Source: Certhia americana (lineage: Eukaryota; Chordata; Aves; Passeriformes; Certhiidae). From it: a stretch of DNA of 64,000 nt. Below the pieces are notes generated by a model. That model worked only from the letters and a program-made list of their open reading frames with translations. It was not told the DNA's origin and searched no databases. Both the position numbers and the translations under genes were made by a program. Positions within the stretch are counted from its first letter, which is position 1; every line of letters starts with the position of its first letter. Below are positions 23,281 to 35,321 of this stretch, in pieces. The stretch spans positions 108,872,944 to 108,936,943 of the forward strand of contig CM031858.1 of NCBI GenBank assembly GCA_018697195.1, written 5' to 3'.

Positions 23281-24876
23281 CCGGGTTATTTGAAATATGA
23301 GTATGGAAATGAACCAGAAAATGAAGATATAACAGGGTGGAGGAAATTTTCATTCATCCTCAGCATTTGCCCTTTTTGAGAAGATGTAGTCCCCATATTT
23401 GTTTTCTTCCAAAGCCTGAATAAGGGTTCCTCAGGACAGAAGTAATTTTTTTCTTTTTTAGCACCTTTTGTTCATAATTTCTGAGATAGAAAACCAGAGG
23501 TAATAATGTCCCAATCACTGCAGCTGCAGATGCAGTATTCTAATTTCAGTAATATTCCTAAATTCACTGACATGTACATTTCTAAAACATTTTCACATAA
23601 CACTTTTCCTGTTTCCCACAGCCCTTAATTTCTTATCTGTTATTCAGATGAATGTATTCTTTTCAAAAGAATACTTTAAAAATTCAGGTGGTGTGTTTTA
23701 ATTTTTTTTTTATTTTTATAATAAATTTCTTCTCATTGAATCTTCTCTACTAATTTTATGTTCCTCCAGACCTCTGAATGTATAACCTAGAGAAAATTAT
23801 GTTTAAGCAAATCTGTCCTTATTGGATTTTATTTGAAAACACATTCAAGATATAGAAATTCATTCCCACCCATCATGCACAGCATGATAAACTGCACCGT
23901 TTCAGTGTGGTATATTAACTCATTCAGTTGAAATGAGGCTAGGATGGAAAGATGGCTTCATGGAAGCATGTAAAACAAATGTTTTAAAAGAGGGAATAAT
24001 TCTCAAGTCCCAAAAGCATTACTGTGAAAGTCTTCTGGCATTGGTAATAGAAATATAAGGGGTTTTTTTGTGTTGTTTTTTTTTTTCCTCCACCTTAAAT
24101 GCAAAAAAAAGTTCCAACTATTTTCTCAGCTATTAAATTTTCTTAGACCTTTTTCATCTTTCTTGAGATATTAAAAGAGTGGTTCTTCATAGGGCTTTAT
24201 TTTTTTCTTTTTTTTGAAAAGCAAGGGGTGGTGTGGGAGTGAGTGGGAGGAGTTGTTTTGCTTCTGACTCTTCTGATGGGAAAAATTGCTGAAGGATGAA
24301 GCTTTTAAGAATGTATTTACAATTTTCTCCTCATTTCAAAGCAAAGACCATTGACAAGCTTGTCTTGGAGATGTTTAATTGTAGTTTACGTGGCATTGAC
24401 TATAGCAATTCTAAGCTCCTTTTAAAATTTTATGTTTAGCAAGGATGGTCACCATTCCTGCTAAGGTTCCAGAGCTAATAAACCAGTGTTATCTTCCAGA
24501 TATGAATAGTTTGTTTCAGAGTCATAGTAATTATAAACAATCTAGAAGATCTGTTATTTGAAAAAAGATTTACTGAATTTTCTGTTACTCTTGGTCAGTT
24601 ATAATCCCTATTTTTACACCCACTTAATAAGAAGTATGACCACAAGTGAAAACTTGAATTCTGTTCTGTATTTTAACTCCTGCCTAGCTATTTATCACAA
24701 ACAAAGAAAGAACAAATTTTATCTTTGTGAATCCACCTCCTACTTTTTAGTGTTTCTCCCAGGATTATAAGCAATTTAAATCTCACATATGCTGATGACT
24801 TCCTTTGTATGTAAATCTTTTGTCTCTGCCTTTCATAAGAATTTTACTTCTGAGAAACCTGTTCTTAAAGCAAGCA

Positions 24877-24933
24877 TTGGTATCTAAGGTATCTAAAGGT
24901 ATTGGTATCACTGGTATCATAAGGTATCTAAGT
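24877..24933. repeat. Degenerate GGTATC repeat
   Basis: The motif ggtatc occurs five times in under 60 bases with spacers of 4-14 bases (for example ggtatctaaggtatctaaag). This is a local imperfect tandem repeat. Confidence 0.75.
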
Positions 24934-25123
24934 TAGCTTCAGCTATTGAACAGTGACTATCTGCCACTTGTTTGGCTTTTGGACTAATAATATGGGCTCC
25001 CTGAAAATTATGTGTCAGAGAAATTTCTCCTGATTCTTTGCTTGTGTAACATAAATGCCTCGTTAAGAAAGGAGGCTCATTGTCAGTGATGATAGAATGG
25101 ATCCTTAAGTGGTCATAGTGCAC
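24917..25123 (-). pseudogene. Possible retroviral integrase-like relic (weak)
   Basis: A 68-codon minus-strand frame contains HSIITDNEPPFLTRHL, and about 30 residues later QGAHIIS. Integrase DDE cores have a TDN-G-P-x-F motif around the second catalytic Asp and, 35 residues on, a Glu in a GxxIER-like context. Spacing and order fit, but the position expected to hold Glu is not acidic here, and no flanking reverse transcriptase or LTR was found. It may be a chance match. Confidence is low. Confidence 0.25.
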
Positions 25124-25222
25124 CTTGTTTTGTTCATCTTGCTCTGAATATTTCAGAACGCATAAAGTAACCCCTTCTGTCCTTTTGCCCTGCCATCTTC
25201 ACGCCCTCCCTGCTGCCCCCCA

Positions 25223-25256
25223 CAAAAAAAAAGGGGGAAAAAAAAATAAAAAAAGA
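25223..25256. repeat. A-rich simple repeat with G run
   Basis: Two A-rich runs surround ggggg, followed by ataaaaaaag. Confidence 0.8.
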
Positions 25257-28200
25257 GCTGTAATTCCAGTAGGGAAAATTCTTAAATGTTTAGCTTGTGC
25301 AACCTCTTTTTTACCAAGCTGCCCAAGGGAAACAAAATTCTTTTGCCCTTTTCTTTAAAAGATAATTCTCCCAATATTTTTTAATCTATCTCTTGTCATA
25401 TTTAAGACATCATCACTAAAAACTCCAATAGAGGCTTGACATGGAAGAACCTCCCAAAGGCCAGCTGGGATATTATTCTGAATAAATAATATACATTAAT
25501 CTGCATCTTTACAACGTCTGTTCTTATGGTTGCCATCTGTAGCTTCTTCACTTTCACACTTTGTTGCATTTCTATCTGAGATTCTACCCGAACGACCTTT
25601 TAAAAGTCCAGCTAGTGGAAGCTACAGTAGTTCATCAGCTGGAGAGCACACTTCCAGTACACCTCCACACTAGCTCTGTGTTGTTTGTCACACAGTGGTG
25701 CTTAACCTTTAAAACTCTGGGATACAGTATGGGGATTTCTTCTTGACTTCTTTGGTTAGTTCTTAACTGATATTAGGCAGAGGCCAGCTGTGAAGTGCTG
25801 AATGGATAGCACAGTGAAATAGTAAAGACAGTTTGAGGTGGCTGAGAGCCCTTTGTCAGTTATATGACTTTACTCAGAAGGATATGATCTCCCCTGCAAC
25901 TCCCTGCACTAATGGCAATGTTAACAATAAGCACCCTCAGCAAGGCATCAGAGTCTCTTAATTTTTACCTCCTCTCCGGGGTAATTGTGAATGAAGCTAG
26001 TGACCTCCCCAGCATGCTGCAAAGCATGTCATTTCAGTCAAAAATTTTAAAAAAGTGTACAAGAGGAAAGAAGTACTTTTGTGGAGGTTAAATCACATTG
26101 GTGGATGTTGTCAGAGTCACTGTTGATGTTAAATGTAGGTGCAAACTACAGGCATATGCCACCAGCCAAAACAAAAGTAGTATGTGAATCCATGCTGCAA
26201 TTTGAGCCTGGATGAAGTGACTGCCCAGTGCAGTTTTCAAAACTGAGAGTAAGAAAAGAGGCATAGAAACTGTGAAAGCAGTTGTGTACAGACAATCAGA
26301 AGTTGCTGTGCTGAGTTTGAGAGGAAGAACCTCATGTTTCAGGAAGAAACTGATTTAAATTTCATTGTAGGGGGATATTTTTGCAAGGTTCCTCTTATAT
26401 TCAGAAGTAACTGCACATCTTTTATAGATAAAAATAATTGCAACAAGATATCCATTTTCATCACATAATATTTTCTAAGTAATTACTTCAGTGTGTTAAA
26501 AGGTTAGCAAAAGAAGGATAAATTATTCAGAGGGTTCATCTTTCAGTCATAAAGTTTAAGAGTCAAGTTACTTGGAAAAGCCTGGACATAAGTAATAGCT
26601 AGATCCTCTCCCCTCTCTTTCATTTCCCGTCCCACCACTCCCCTTCCTTCTCCCAACCCGCTTTTGAATAAAATTCATATATTTATTTTCAGCTGTACCA
26701 GACTGTAACTTCCTCTGCTAGCCCCATCTTTCTGAAATAGCACCTTCAAAACTCTCTTTCTGAAGGCTGAAATCAGTCCAATTATTTGCTTGCCAATAAC
26801 ATTTTTTAAATTATTATTATTATTTTGGGACCCAAATGACTTAGAGAAAAAATAAATTAATGCTTTTTCTATGTTCTCCTGTCACTGGGAGAAAAGCCAA
26901 GCCCAGCTGTCCTGTTTTATCTTTTCCTATTATGGATAGCACTACTTTCTTCTTGGTAAGGAGGTCTTTGCTAGTGAGCTGTAGACCTGTAAGATTATTC
27001 TTAGTTTCTGGATACATCTCAGGTACAAAGAACTCATAATATAATTTGATGTCCATTGAGATTAATTTTGAGGTACATCTTTGACAGTGCACAGAGCTAT
27101 ATCTCTTACAGCACAGAGGCACTGCCACACTATCAAATTAAGTTTAAAGGTGTTTGAAGTGTTTTTTTCTGAAATGTAGAAAAGTTATAGAGATGGATTT
27201 ACCACTGTTGTTTAGCATATTAACATATGCTATAATGCAATTTTTTTTTCAGTTAGTGATTTTTAAATAAAATTCTATAAATTGGAGAAAAAAATCTCCT
27301 CCTTCCATAAAGAGGAGAATTACCTCTATTACTGGGCAAGTGCACTAAGGATGCTGCTTCTGTATATTTAAACACAGAAAAGAAATAATGAGGTCATTTC
27401 AGAAGATAAATTTCACACTAAATGCATTAGACAGCACTTCAGTTTTTATGTAGAGCATAAGTTTAGTCAATAATATCACCCATAGACACAAATTACACTA
27501 TGTGACACCTGGACTCTTTAGATCTAGTACAACCAATTACTTGGAAGAAGTGCACTGAGTCTTGCACACAGATTTTCAGTTTCAAGCTTTTGAAGACTGG
27601 TGAGGAACACATAAATGTACAGTTAAACCTTTCATGTTCCTTACCAGAGTGCCTGTTTTGTGCTAGTTGCTGAAGTAAACAAGGTAATTTAAAACTGCAG
27701 AAGCAGATTTTCAACAGGTGCAACTTGGCCAAGGTTTATTAATTTAGGCGTGATTTTGGATTGCCCGTTACTTGCATGAGTAGTGAATACTTAGATTAGT
27801 TCCACTAATATGGCATCAGGCTAAATCCAATAGGAGCTATCTAATTATAGGAGGTCCAATTTCCTCCAGGAGGCATTTGGGCATTTAGAAGAGGGAGTTA
27901 ATGCTGGAGACACACTCTGATGAGGTTCCAGTAACTTCAGGAGTGACATACTCAGCACAGAGTCTGTCAAAGCCAATATATTGTGTGTGACTCACTTCAC
28001 TGTCTGTCCCACTGTATGCCTTAATTCTCTTGGGTTTAAAACATTATGTATCTCTGCTTTTTTCATCACAGATTAGCAATATTGATAAAATACATACACT
28101 GTTTAATTTCTTAAAAGAAGGCCCTTAGTGGAGAATCATAAGTCCTGCACTGGAACTTTAGCTTACAGTAAAAGATTTCTATTTAGAGAAAAATGGCCTG

Positions 28201-28590
28201 ACAAAAATTCAGAAAGCATTGATTGTTTTTCCTTTTAAAAATATTTTTAAATGTTGACACACTTTCCATCAAATTGAAATGACCTGTTTGACTTATTTTG
28301 TGACTTTCTGAATTTACATAATTTGTACAATATGAAAAGGAAAAATATACTCAGTGAAACATTTAGTTTGGGTGTTGGTACCACATGTGCTGGAAACAGC
28401 AGTGACATTTATCTCAAAGGTCTGAACATGGCCTATGCCTGTGTCCTGGTTTCAGCTGGGATAAAATAAATTTTCTTCTTAGTATATGGTACAGTTCTGT
28501 GGCTTGAATTTAGTATGCAAATAGTGCTGTAAACACACTGATGTTTTACTCGGTGCTCAACAGTGCTGTCTCTATGCCAAGGACTTCTAT

Positions 28591-28595
28591 ATTAC
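28591..28595. repeat. Target-site duplication of nested LTR (left, ATTAC)
   Basis: ATTAC directly precedes the nested LTR and is repeated exactly at 29289-29293. Confidence 0.9.
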
Positions 28596-29113
28596 TGTTG
28601 TGGGTTGCAGTGCAAAATGCAACCAAAAATATGTATTCTATAACATCTGCTGAAACTGGGTTGGGGGATGGGGGTGGACTCTGTTAATGAGTCAGCTGTT
28701 AAAAAACCTGCTGGGGCAGTTTCTTTATCTCTTCCACACCCATCCTCCCTCCAGGGAGTTATCTTCTGCTAATGGGCTATTGAGCCTCACTGATAGAATT
28801 ACATCATTCCATTGGGAAATGCTCCATCTAAGGGGGAGGAGCCAAGTATTCCTACCTGGATAAAAATATAGGAGTTGGAACACCAAGGCAGCCTTTTCCA
28901 CTGTATGCTCACTGGAACACCAGGCCCATCTATCACCACTGGACCTTCAGCAGAAATCTCTACCTTTCTACAGGAGCATCATTTCAACAGAGCCACATCT
29001 GCTACTCCTGAAGAACTGCAGCCAATCAGACTGCTACCAAAACCCTGACTCACAGGGTGACAGGCTGTATTCTGACTCCTTTAGTGAGTTTGTTTTTCCT
29101 TGTAATACTGCAT

Positions 29114-29148
29114 GTTTTGTTTTGTTTTGTTTTGTTTTGTTTTGTTTT
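29114..29148. repeat. (GTTTT)n microsatellite, about 7 units
   Basis: Seven near-perfect GTTTT units lie within the nested LTR, just before its polyadenylation signal. Likely length-variable. Confidence 0.95.
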
Positions 29149-29157
29149 AGTTCTCCT

Positions 29158-29163
29158 AATAAA
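29158..29163 (+). promoter_or_regulatory. LTR polyadenylation signal AATAAA (nested LTR)
   Basis: AATAAA lies about 125 bases before the LTR end and about 295 bases after the TATA-like motif, a normal LTR arrangement. Confidence 0.65.
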
Positions 29164-29288
29164 GAACTGTTACTCCTTTTCCCATATCTTTGCCTGAGAA
29201 CCCCTTAGTTTCAAAATTATAATAAATTGGAGGGAGGGGGGTTACATTCTCCATTCCAAGGAAGGCACCTGTTGTTCAAACCTAGACA

Positions 29289-29293
29289 ATTAC
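29289..29293. repeat. Target-site duplication of nested LTR (right, ATTAC)
   Basis: This is an exact copy of the left ATTAC at 28591-28595. The outer LTR sequence resumes directly after it. Confidence 0.9.
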
Positions 29294-32200
29294 CTATGCT
29301 CTGCCACCAGGCAGATGCACAAGAAACCAGGATGGAGCATATCCAGGACATCTGACCCAGCCTGGCCAAAGAGATATTCCATACCACAGAGCATCATGCT
29401 CTGTACACAACCTGGGACAGTTACCCATATTGGGACCAGTCACTGCTGAGGGATGGACTGGGCATCGGTCAGCAGGTGTGGAGCAATTGTGTATTGCTTA
29501 TGTTTCTTGGGTTTTGTTCCCCTCACTCTCCCTCTCTGACTTTCATTACAACTACTAATATTTTTGTTGCTATTATAATTATAATCATTAACTTTTTTCA
29601 TTGTATTTTATTTTGCTTTGTTTCAATTCTTATATTGTTCTTATCTCAACCCTTTTGTTCTTTCAAATGTTCTTCCCTCCAGTGGGGCTGGGGGAAAAAT
29701 GAGCAGCATGATGTGTGCTTCCTAGTTTCTGGCTGAGGTTTGACTATGAAAGTAGGTGAAACCTTGGGTTTATTTTTTTTTTTTTCTTATTCTGCAAAAT
29801 ATTTTACAATTATTTAACAGGCTCTCAAACTAGCAGTATTCGAGGCACAGTCTTTATTGTGACAAAGGAATAAGTAGCAAAGTCTAAATAAAGTTGCTCA
29901 GATTTCATGTTAGATTTGTAGTGTTCCTCTTCTGAAAGAGCAATTATTTCAGTAATTGTTTTAAACTCTGTAGTGTCACATAGATAAATTGAAATATTTT
30001 GAATAATCACCATATGATACCAGAGTACTTTATTTTAAGACTGGTCTTGTTCCCAGTTCCTAGAATAACAATGCCTCATTGACAGATTACTTTGGATATG
30101 TCCACACTTGGAAGCTGAACCAAGTATCTGCATATGATTAAATATATATACATTTGTTGTGATTTTTTCAGCCCAACTCTTATCCCTTGCTCACATTTTC
30201 TCCCTGTTTTGGTTACTATGGTGTAATTGTCTTACATCGGAAGCTAAAAAGAAATTCCAAAAAAGATTTCTGATGGAAAGGAATAAATAGATTTCCTGAA
30301 AATCTTCAGCAATTCTGTAGAAATTATTTATCTTGTTAACATGAAGTCTAGGGTGGAGCATGTTTCCATATTTGGCAGTACAAATTTCGAATCAATGTTC
30401 CAAGGTGCCTGAAATGGTTTTAGCAAAACAAAGACTTCAGTTTCTCCACATCATCCACAGGGAGGAAGCCTAATAGTTCACGGAGTCACTGAATCAATGT
30501 TTGCAAGTACATTCCCTTAAGTTCAGTTTGCATAGCTTTGGAGAAAGGCTCTTATCAGGCAGAAGGCTGCTTCTGGCCTTGGAGCTGCAAACTTTGAGGC
30601 CAGATTACTGTGGGGAGGTGAAGCATAAGCTTGGTAACTCAGTGCTTCCAGCACACTTAGAACTTTGCCTGCTTCATTACACCACATGCAACCATTCCTT
30701 ATAGACAACCAAATTCAATCCTGGGAACAGCTCTTCACTCATACCTTAGGTTACTTTCAAGTTAATGCTGTATTTTCCAGCAATAACATCCACTTTTATC
30801 TCTTTCAGGTGTAAACAAAAATGTGCCTGCTCTTTTATCTATTTAATCAAAGCAGTTTTTCCTTCTTTTCTTCCCAGATTGGCTAAATTAACTGAAATGA
30901 CCTGCAAGTTTGTTTCTATCTCCAGACTGGATAAGAGAATGTAGGCATTGCACTATGATCTACTTTAATCCCATTACAGCCATGTCACTCCTAGGCCTTC
31001 ATTGCAATTAGACAATTAGATACCAACGGCTTTCTAATGGATTTATTACAAGGCATTAGCTCATGAAAATTCTGCAGTGTTAGCTGCTTGCCTTTTCGTT
31101 ATAATGAGAAATGAAACACTGTCACGGGAATCTGTTAATTTAATAGCTTCCATAACAATGTTAGGAGTGGTAGTGGAAGAAATTAAACATGATTTGCTGC
31201 TGAGGCTAACCTGCTCCATGAGTTGGCCTTGTGACTATTTGGAGAAGCATTTTAGTTATTACATAAGCAAATGAGACTCACCAAACTTTAAAATGTATGT
31301 GGTATTTTTGCATGCCCAAGAAAAGTGAGTACTGGAATGATGTCACAGTACCTGAAGAATTAGTCAGTAATTTAGGAGTGATGGAAAATAAAGGGGAGGT
31401 GTTTTGTTACAGCCTCTGAAAATACAAGATGGAGTTTAACTACTCAGGAGAAGATGGGGATTGGTGGCATCTTACATCTCTGTGCAAGCCACTTCTATTT
31501 TGTCACACTTACAAAAGTAAGACAGACGAAGGGTGGTGTGAACTTTCCTCAGCACTTTCATTGGTTCAAGCTTAAATGTCTCACATCTTATGTGACAAGA
31601 GCACTCCAGCAACTACTTTAAACAATCCACCAGGCAGCTGATTAATTAACAATAAAATATTTACCTTAAAAAAAATCTTGATTATCATCTTGATTGCCAT
31701 GATATGTATCAGGGAACAAATGGGCTCAGTGTGGGTAGTGGGTAAAATCCTCCAAATGTGGTAGTGGCTATTCACTGGCCTTTTTTGTTCATGAGTCCAG
31801 TGGGCAGATGTATATCACAGCAGAACCAGTACTCATTTTTTACTCTTGTTGGCAGATGGAGAGGAGCCAAGGACTGAGTATGCCTCTGAGATTTTATTAC
31901 CTAATATTTCGTCTTGCTTGAACCCTGTCTGGCAGCTGTGAGATTCCCTGGATGTCTGATATGTGTGAGCTTGAATGGCTGTGGTCATGACCACAGACAT
32001 TTTGTGCATAAAGGCTTTCATACGCTAATCCTGTCTCTTGAGCGTTCTTCACAGGCATTTAAAAGAAAAAGGATGATTTAATGTACATTAACATCTGAAC
32101 CCAATTAGCTAAGCTAATGAGAAAGGTAAACAAGATGTTCAAAATTCATCCCTCCTCTGAATCTACAGATCTCTGAGATTTGATGAAACATTGAGATTTC

Positions 32201-33509
32201 CCCATGATCTAAAAGTGGCTAGTAAATGGGCAGATTATTTTGAAGTGAGGCATGCTGACTCAAAGCCTTGAATATTTGTGCTATGTTTTGCAGATATAGC
32301 TGCCTTGATTTGCTACTTTGCTGCAAAGATTTTGCCAGCATCCACTGCATTAAAAAATGGACTTCTCTGGCTTCCCTGGCCAGTTTCACAACTTACAATT
32401 TTGGGGAAATTGTACTTTTCCAAAAAGGAGCTAACAATATTTTTTTTCTTCTCTTTTTTTTATATGTCTTTTCGTCTCCAGCATATAAATTCTGGTATAC
32501 AACATCCCAACTCCTTGTTTTGATAATACAAGAATCCCATAATATCAACAATTTAGATAAAAACAGATTAAAAAAATATGTAATGTGTGTATGCATATAT
32601 TACTGTATAAACACAGTGTCTTATAATTAATATTAACATTTAATCTAAATGTCAAATGAAATAGGGTGATATATTTGAAATTAAATGTTTTGGCATTATT
32701 AGACTGAAACATTATTAAACTGAAATGATTCATTTTGACACTTTCCTGCGGAAAATTTCTTCACAATTGAAATATTTATATAGGACAACTTGATTTCAAC
32801 AAAACTGAATTTTTGGAGTTCAGTGTTTTGCTGAAACATTTTTGAGCAGCTGTAGGTGGAGCCTGTCTGTGTGTGTGTCTCTGTTTGTAAGCTTAACTTT
32901 CAGAGAGATGAAGGCTACCAGGCATGTTAAATCCACCATTCACTTTGGAAACTGTTCATGAATTATGCAACTTCATCTGAAGCCGGAGTCACACTGTAAC
33001 AAGACAGGGTCAGACCACAGCATGAAATATTTTGATATGTGTCCTCCACTAACGAGACTCCCACACAGAACTAGCACAAATATCCCTCCACCTGGAATGA
33101 TATCAGTATTAGGAATTTTTCCTCCAGGAGGTATTTGGCGTCCAATGTGCCTGAGCATATCATCCAAATGGAGAATTTGGGAGTTATGGCATTTCCTAAT
33201 GGCTTTACTAGAGCATTTATCTGGTAAAACCAATCTTGAAAGACTTCTGTTTTGTGATTTATTACCAATTTGATTTCATAATATGGATGATCACTGGTGC
33301 TGGTTCTTATTGTGGCATTTAGTTCGCATGGCAACACAAAATGTTGCCATTTTCTGCATATAAACCCACCAAGATATGAAAGACATTTCAGGAATGACTT
33401 TATATCCTAAGTCAGACAAAAATCACACTTGTAAGCTACAAAAGTAAATATGAAGTGTGTATGTGGATCAAATAAAGAAAGCTGTGCCCATGTTAAAGAT
33501 GACTAACCC

Positions 33510-33800
33510 TAGCAGCAGGAGAAGCTGTAGCCCAGATATGGTTTAGCACCACCATCCATCACCCTTTGGCAGCAGGGTGGCTGCTGGGATGGGACATGCA
33601 CGCAAATGGCCAAAGGGCAGTGCAGGGCAGGATGCTGTGGTCCTGAGTGTGGCCTCTGGTGGGCTCTGCAAGGCAGGGAACATGCCCTGCCTGGGGAGGA
33701 AGGATGCTGGAATGCTGTTGGGGGCATAGGCTGCTCTTCAGAGATGGTGTGGGTGTGCATGTGGTGTGATCTGTACCCCCTGGGACTAGCTGAGGATGGG
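33510..33800. other. GC-richer block of unknown origin
   Basis: This block is clearly richer in G and C than the AT-rich DNA on both sides, with overlapping open frames on both strands (83 codons minus, 66 codons plus). I recognise neither a protein nor a repeat family. It could be an old retroposon, a lost exon or a regulatory segment. Confidence 0.4.
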
Positions 33801-35290
33801 CTTTAGAAATTCATAAGTGTTTATTAATGGTTTGCATGTCTAGCATTGTGGTTTATCTGCTGAATTACATTGATCCTGAATGTGCAGTGTACTGATTGCT
33901 TGTTAAGTATGTGCCATTAATAATTCAAAAAAACTGCTTTGGTTTAAATTACATGAGCAGTTTTTGCCTCTGACAGATATAAATTGGATCATTCAAATCT
34001 AGGCAGTAGCTTTGAGACACAGTTTAAAATTTCCTGTACTTTCATTTATCCTCAAAACCACCAATGATTGATACAACTCTTCAATTTAATTATATTACTA
34101 TGTGGCTGTATTGTTGAACAGCTTATTCCTTGACTTAAAGTCCAGGAGTTATGTTCTGCAGTTTATATGCATTGTTTCCATGCCAATTAAAATCTTAAAA
34201 CTGTGGTTTTGAGTGCCATTTTATTTATAATGGATTCTGAGAGAAACTAAACCTTCCTTTTGATTAACAGTAAATTTTAATATACTGTTATTTTTCCTGA
34301 CTTAGGAATGTTTTGGTTTTATTCTGTAAATTTATTCTCTGCATTCATAATCCCATGTTTCTGTCCATTCAACATTAAAATAAAATTTTAAAAATGACAC
34401 AGAAAAAGTGAAAAAAACCCAAAGAAGGCCTTTTTTTTCTAAACAAGTTTTATTGTTTTTTAGTAAAGGTAAATCCTGATATCAAGCTTCTTTTTGCTAT
34501 TTTTGTATCTTGACTGGGATTATCAAAACTCTCATAGTAAGATTCAATATTTGCACACTGAAGCTGATGTAGGTTCATGTGAATGGCATAAAACTCACAG
34601 ATTATCATTTTTTTTAATTTCTTGTTTTGAAGATGAAAAAGCCACAAATGAAAGCAAGGCAGTATCAGTTTATTGGTTATGGCATTTTATGGTCAAATAA
34701 ATGCCCTCTAGCTTTCCACACTATTTGCCAACAACTGTCAGCATCAAAAATAATGTCACAATGAGGGTGAATCAAGTCCTATGAATAAATAATGAAATCT
34801 ATTTTCATTTTAAATTCAGTGTCACTATAAAACAGAGACAACAATAACACAACCTAGCAGCAATTTCTCTAAAGGGTAATACAAAATTTAAAAAATATTT
34901 GGATTCAGAAGGGTATAAAGCACATCAGGAAGTACTCAACAGGACTTGTAAAAGATGAATAGATGGGAATTTAGAATTATTCTATGCACTAACAAAGCAG
35001 CAAGTGATTATGGAACTTATTTGTGTTTTCACAGAGAGGAACAAGTAAAATGCTAGCTAGACAGAGTCAGCAATAGCACTCTTATGTGAATGTTTATAAT
35101 GAACAGTATGAATCTTTATAATGGTATAGAAAAAAAGGAACTACATGGTGTTGATAAACTGCAAGTTGAAAGCATTTCTATGAACGTTGGTGATGGACCT
35201 CCAAGTACTTTTTTTCAGGGACAACAAAGGAAACAAGGAGCTGCAGGTAGAAAATACAGAACTGGGGAAAAAGATATGGACTGGAAGTGC

Positions 35291-35295
<5 letters not shown>

Positions 35296-35321
<26 letters not shown>
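35296..35321. repeat. Poly-T tract (26 T)
   Basis: An uninterrupted run of 26 T. On the minus strand it would be a poly-A tail-like tract, but I recognise no retroposed gene beside it. Confidence 0.95.

Larger units (their letters stand above)
21561..28441. other. Non-coding stretch, no gene recognised
   Basis: No host exon or RNA gene recognised. It holds A-rich simple repeats near 23.26 and 25.23 kb, a GGTATCT-type repeat at 24877-24933, a possible integrase-like relic on the minus strand at 24917-25123, and a pyrimidine-rich stretch near 26.61-26.66 kb. Other open frames of up to 129 codons (22578-22967) show no domain. Confidence 0.65.
28596..29288 (+). mobile_element. Nested solo LTR (693 bp), ERVL-like
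   Basis: It begins tgttgtgggttgcagtgcaa and ends gttcaaacctagaca, with TG...CA termini. A perfect 5-bp duplication ATTAC flanks it, as expected for ERVL-class integration. It contains a TATA-like ggataaaaatata near 28858, a GTTTT repeat (29114-29148) and AATAAA at 29158-29163, then a purine-rich ggagggagggggg segment. An inverted repeat (GGTTGCA ... TGCAACC) lies near the start. The element inserted into the older LTR at 28442-29750, which fixes their relative ages. It has no coding part. Confidence 0.9.
28442..29750 (+). mobile_element. ERVL-style solo LTR, split by a nested LTR
   Basis: The left part starts tgtcctggtttcagctggga, the recognisable start of a widespread avian ERVL LTR family. 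The right part (29294-29750) carries the rest of the same family: ctctgccaccaggcagatgc, the gatattccataccac block, ggactgggcatcggtcagca, then a T-rich region and a final block ending ggctgaggtttgactatga. Between them, 693 bases of a different LTR were inserted. Removing the insert and one TSD copy leaves about 611 bases. No internal retroviral genes flank it, so it is a solo LTR left by recombination. The right edge is approximate and I could not confirm its own target duplication. Confidence 0.85.

Noticed and set aside
32965..33337. Overlapping frames (102 codons plus; 86 and 88 minus) as a possible exon
   Set aside because: No frame shows a known domain and no clear splice sites delimit them. 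Kept only as a stop-poor region.
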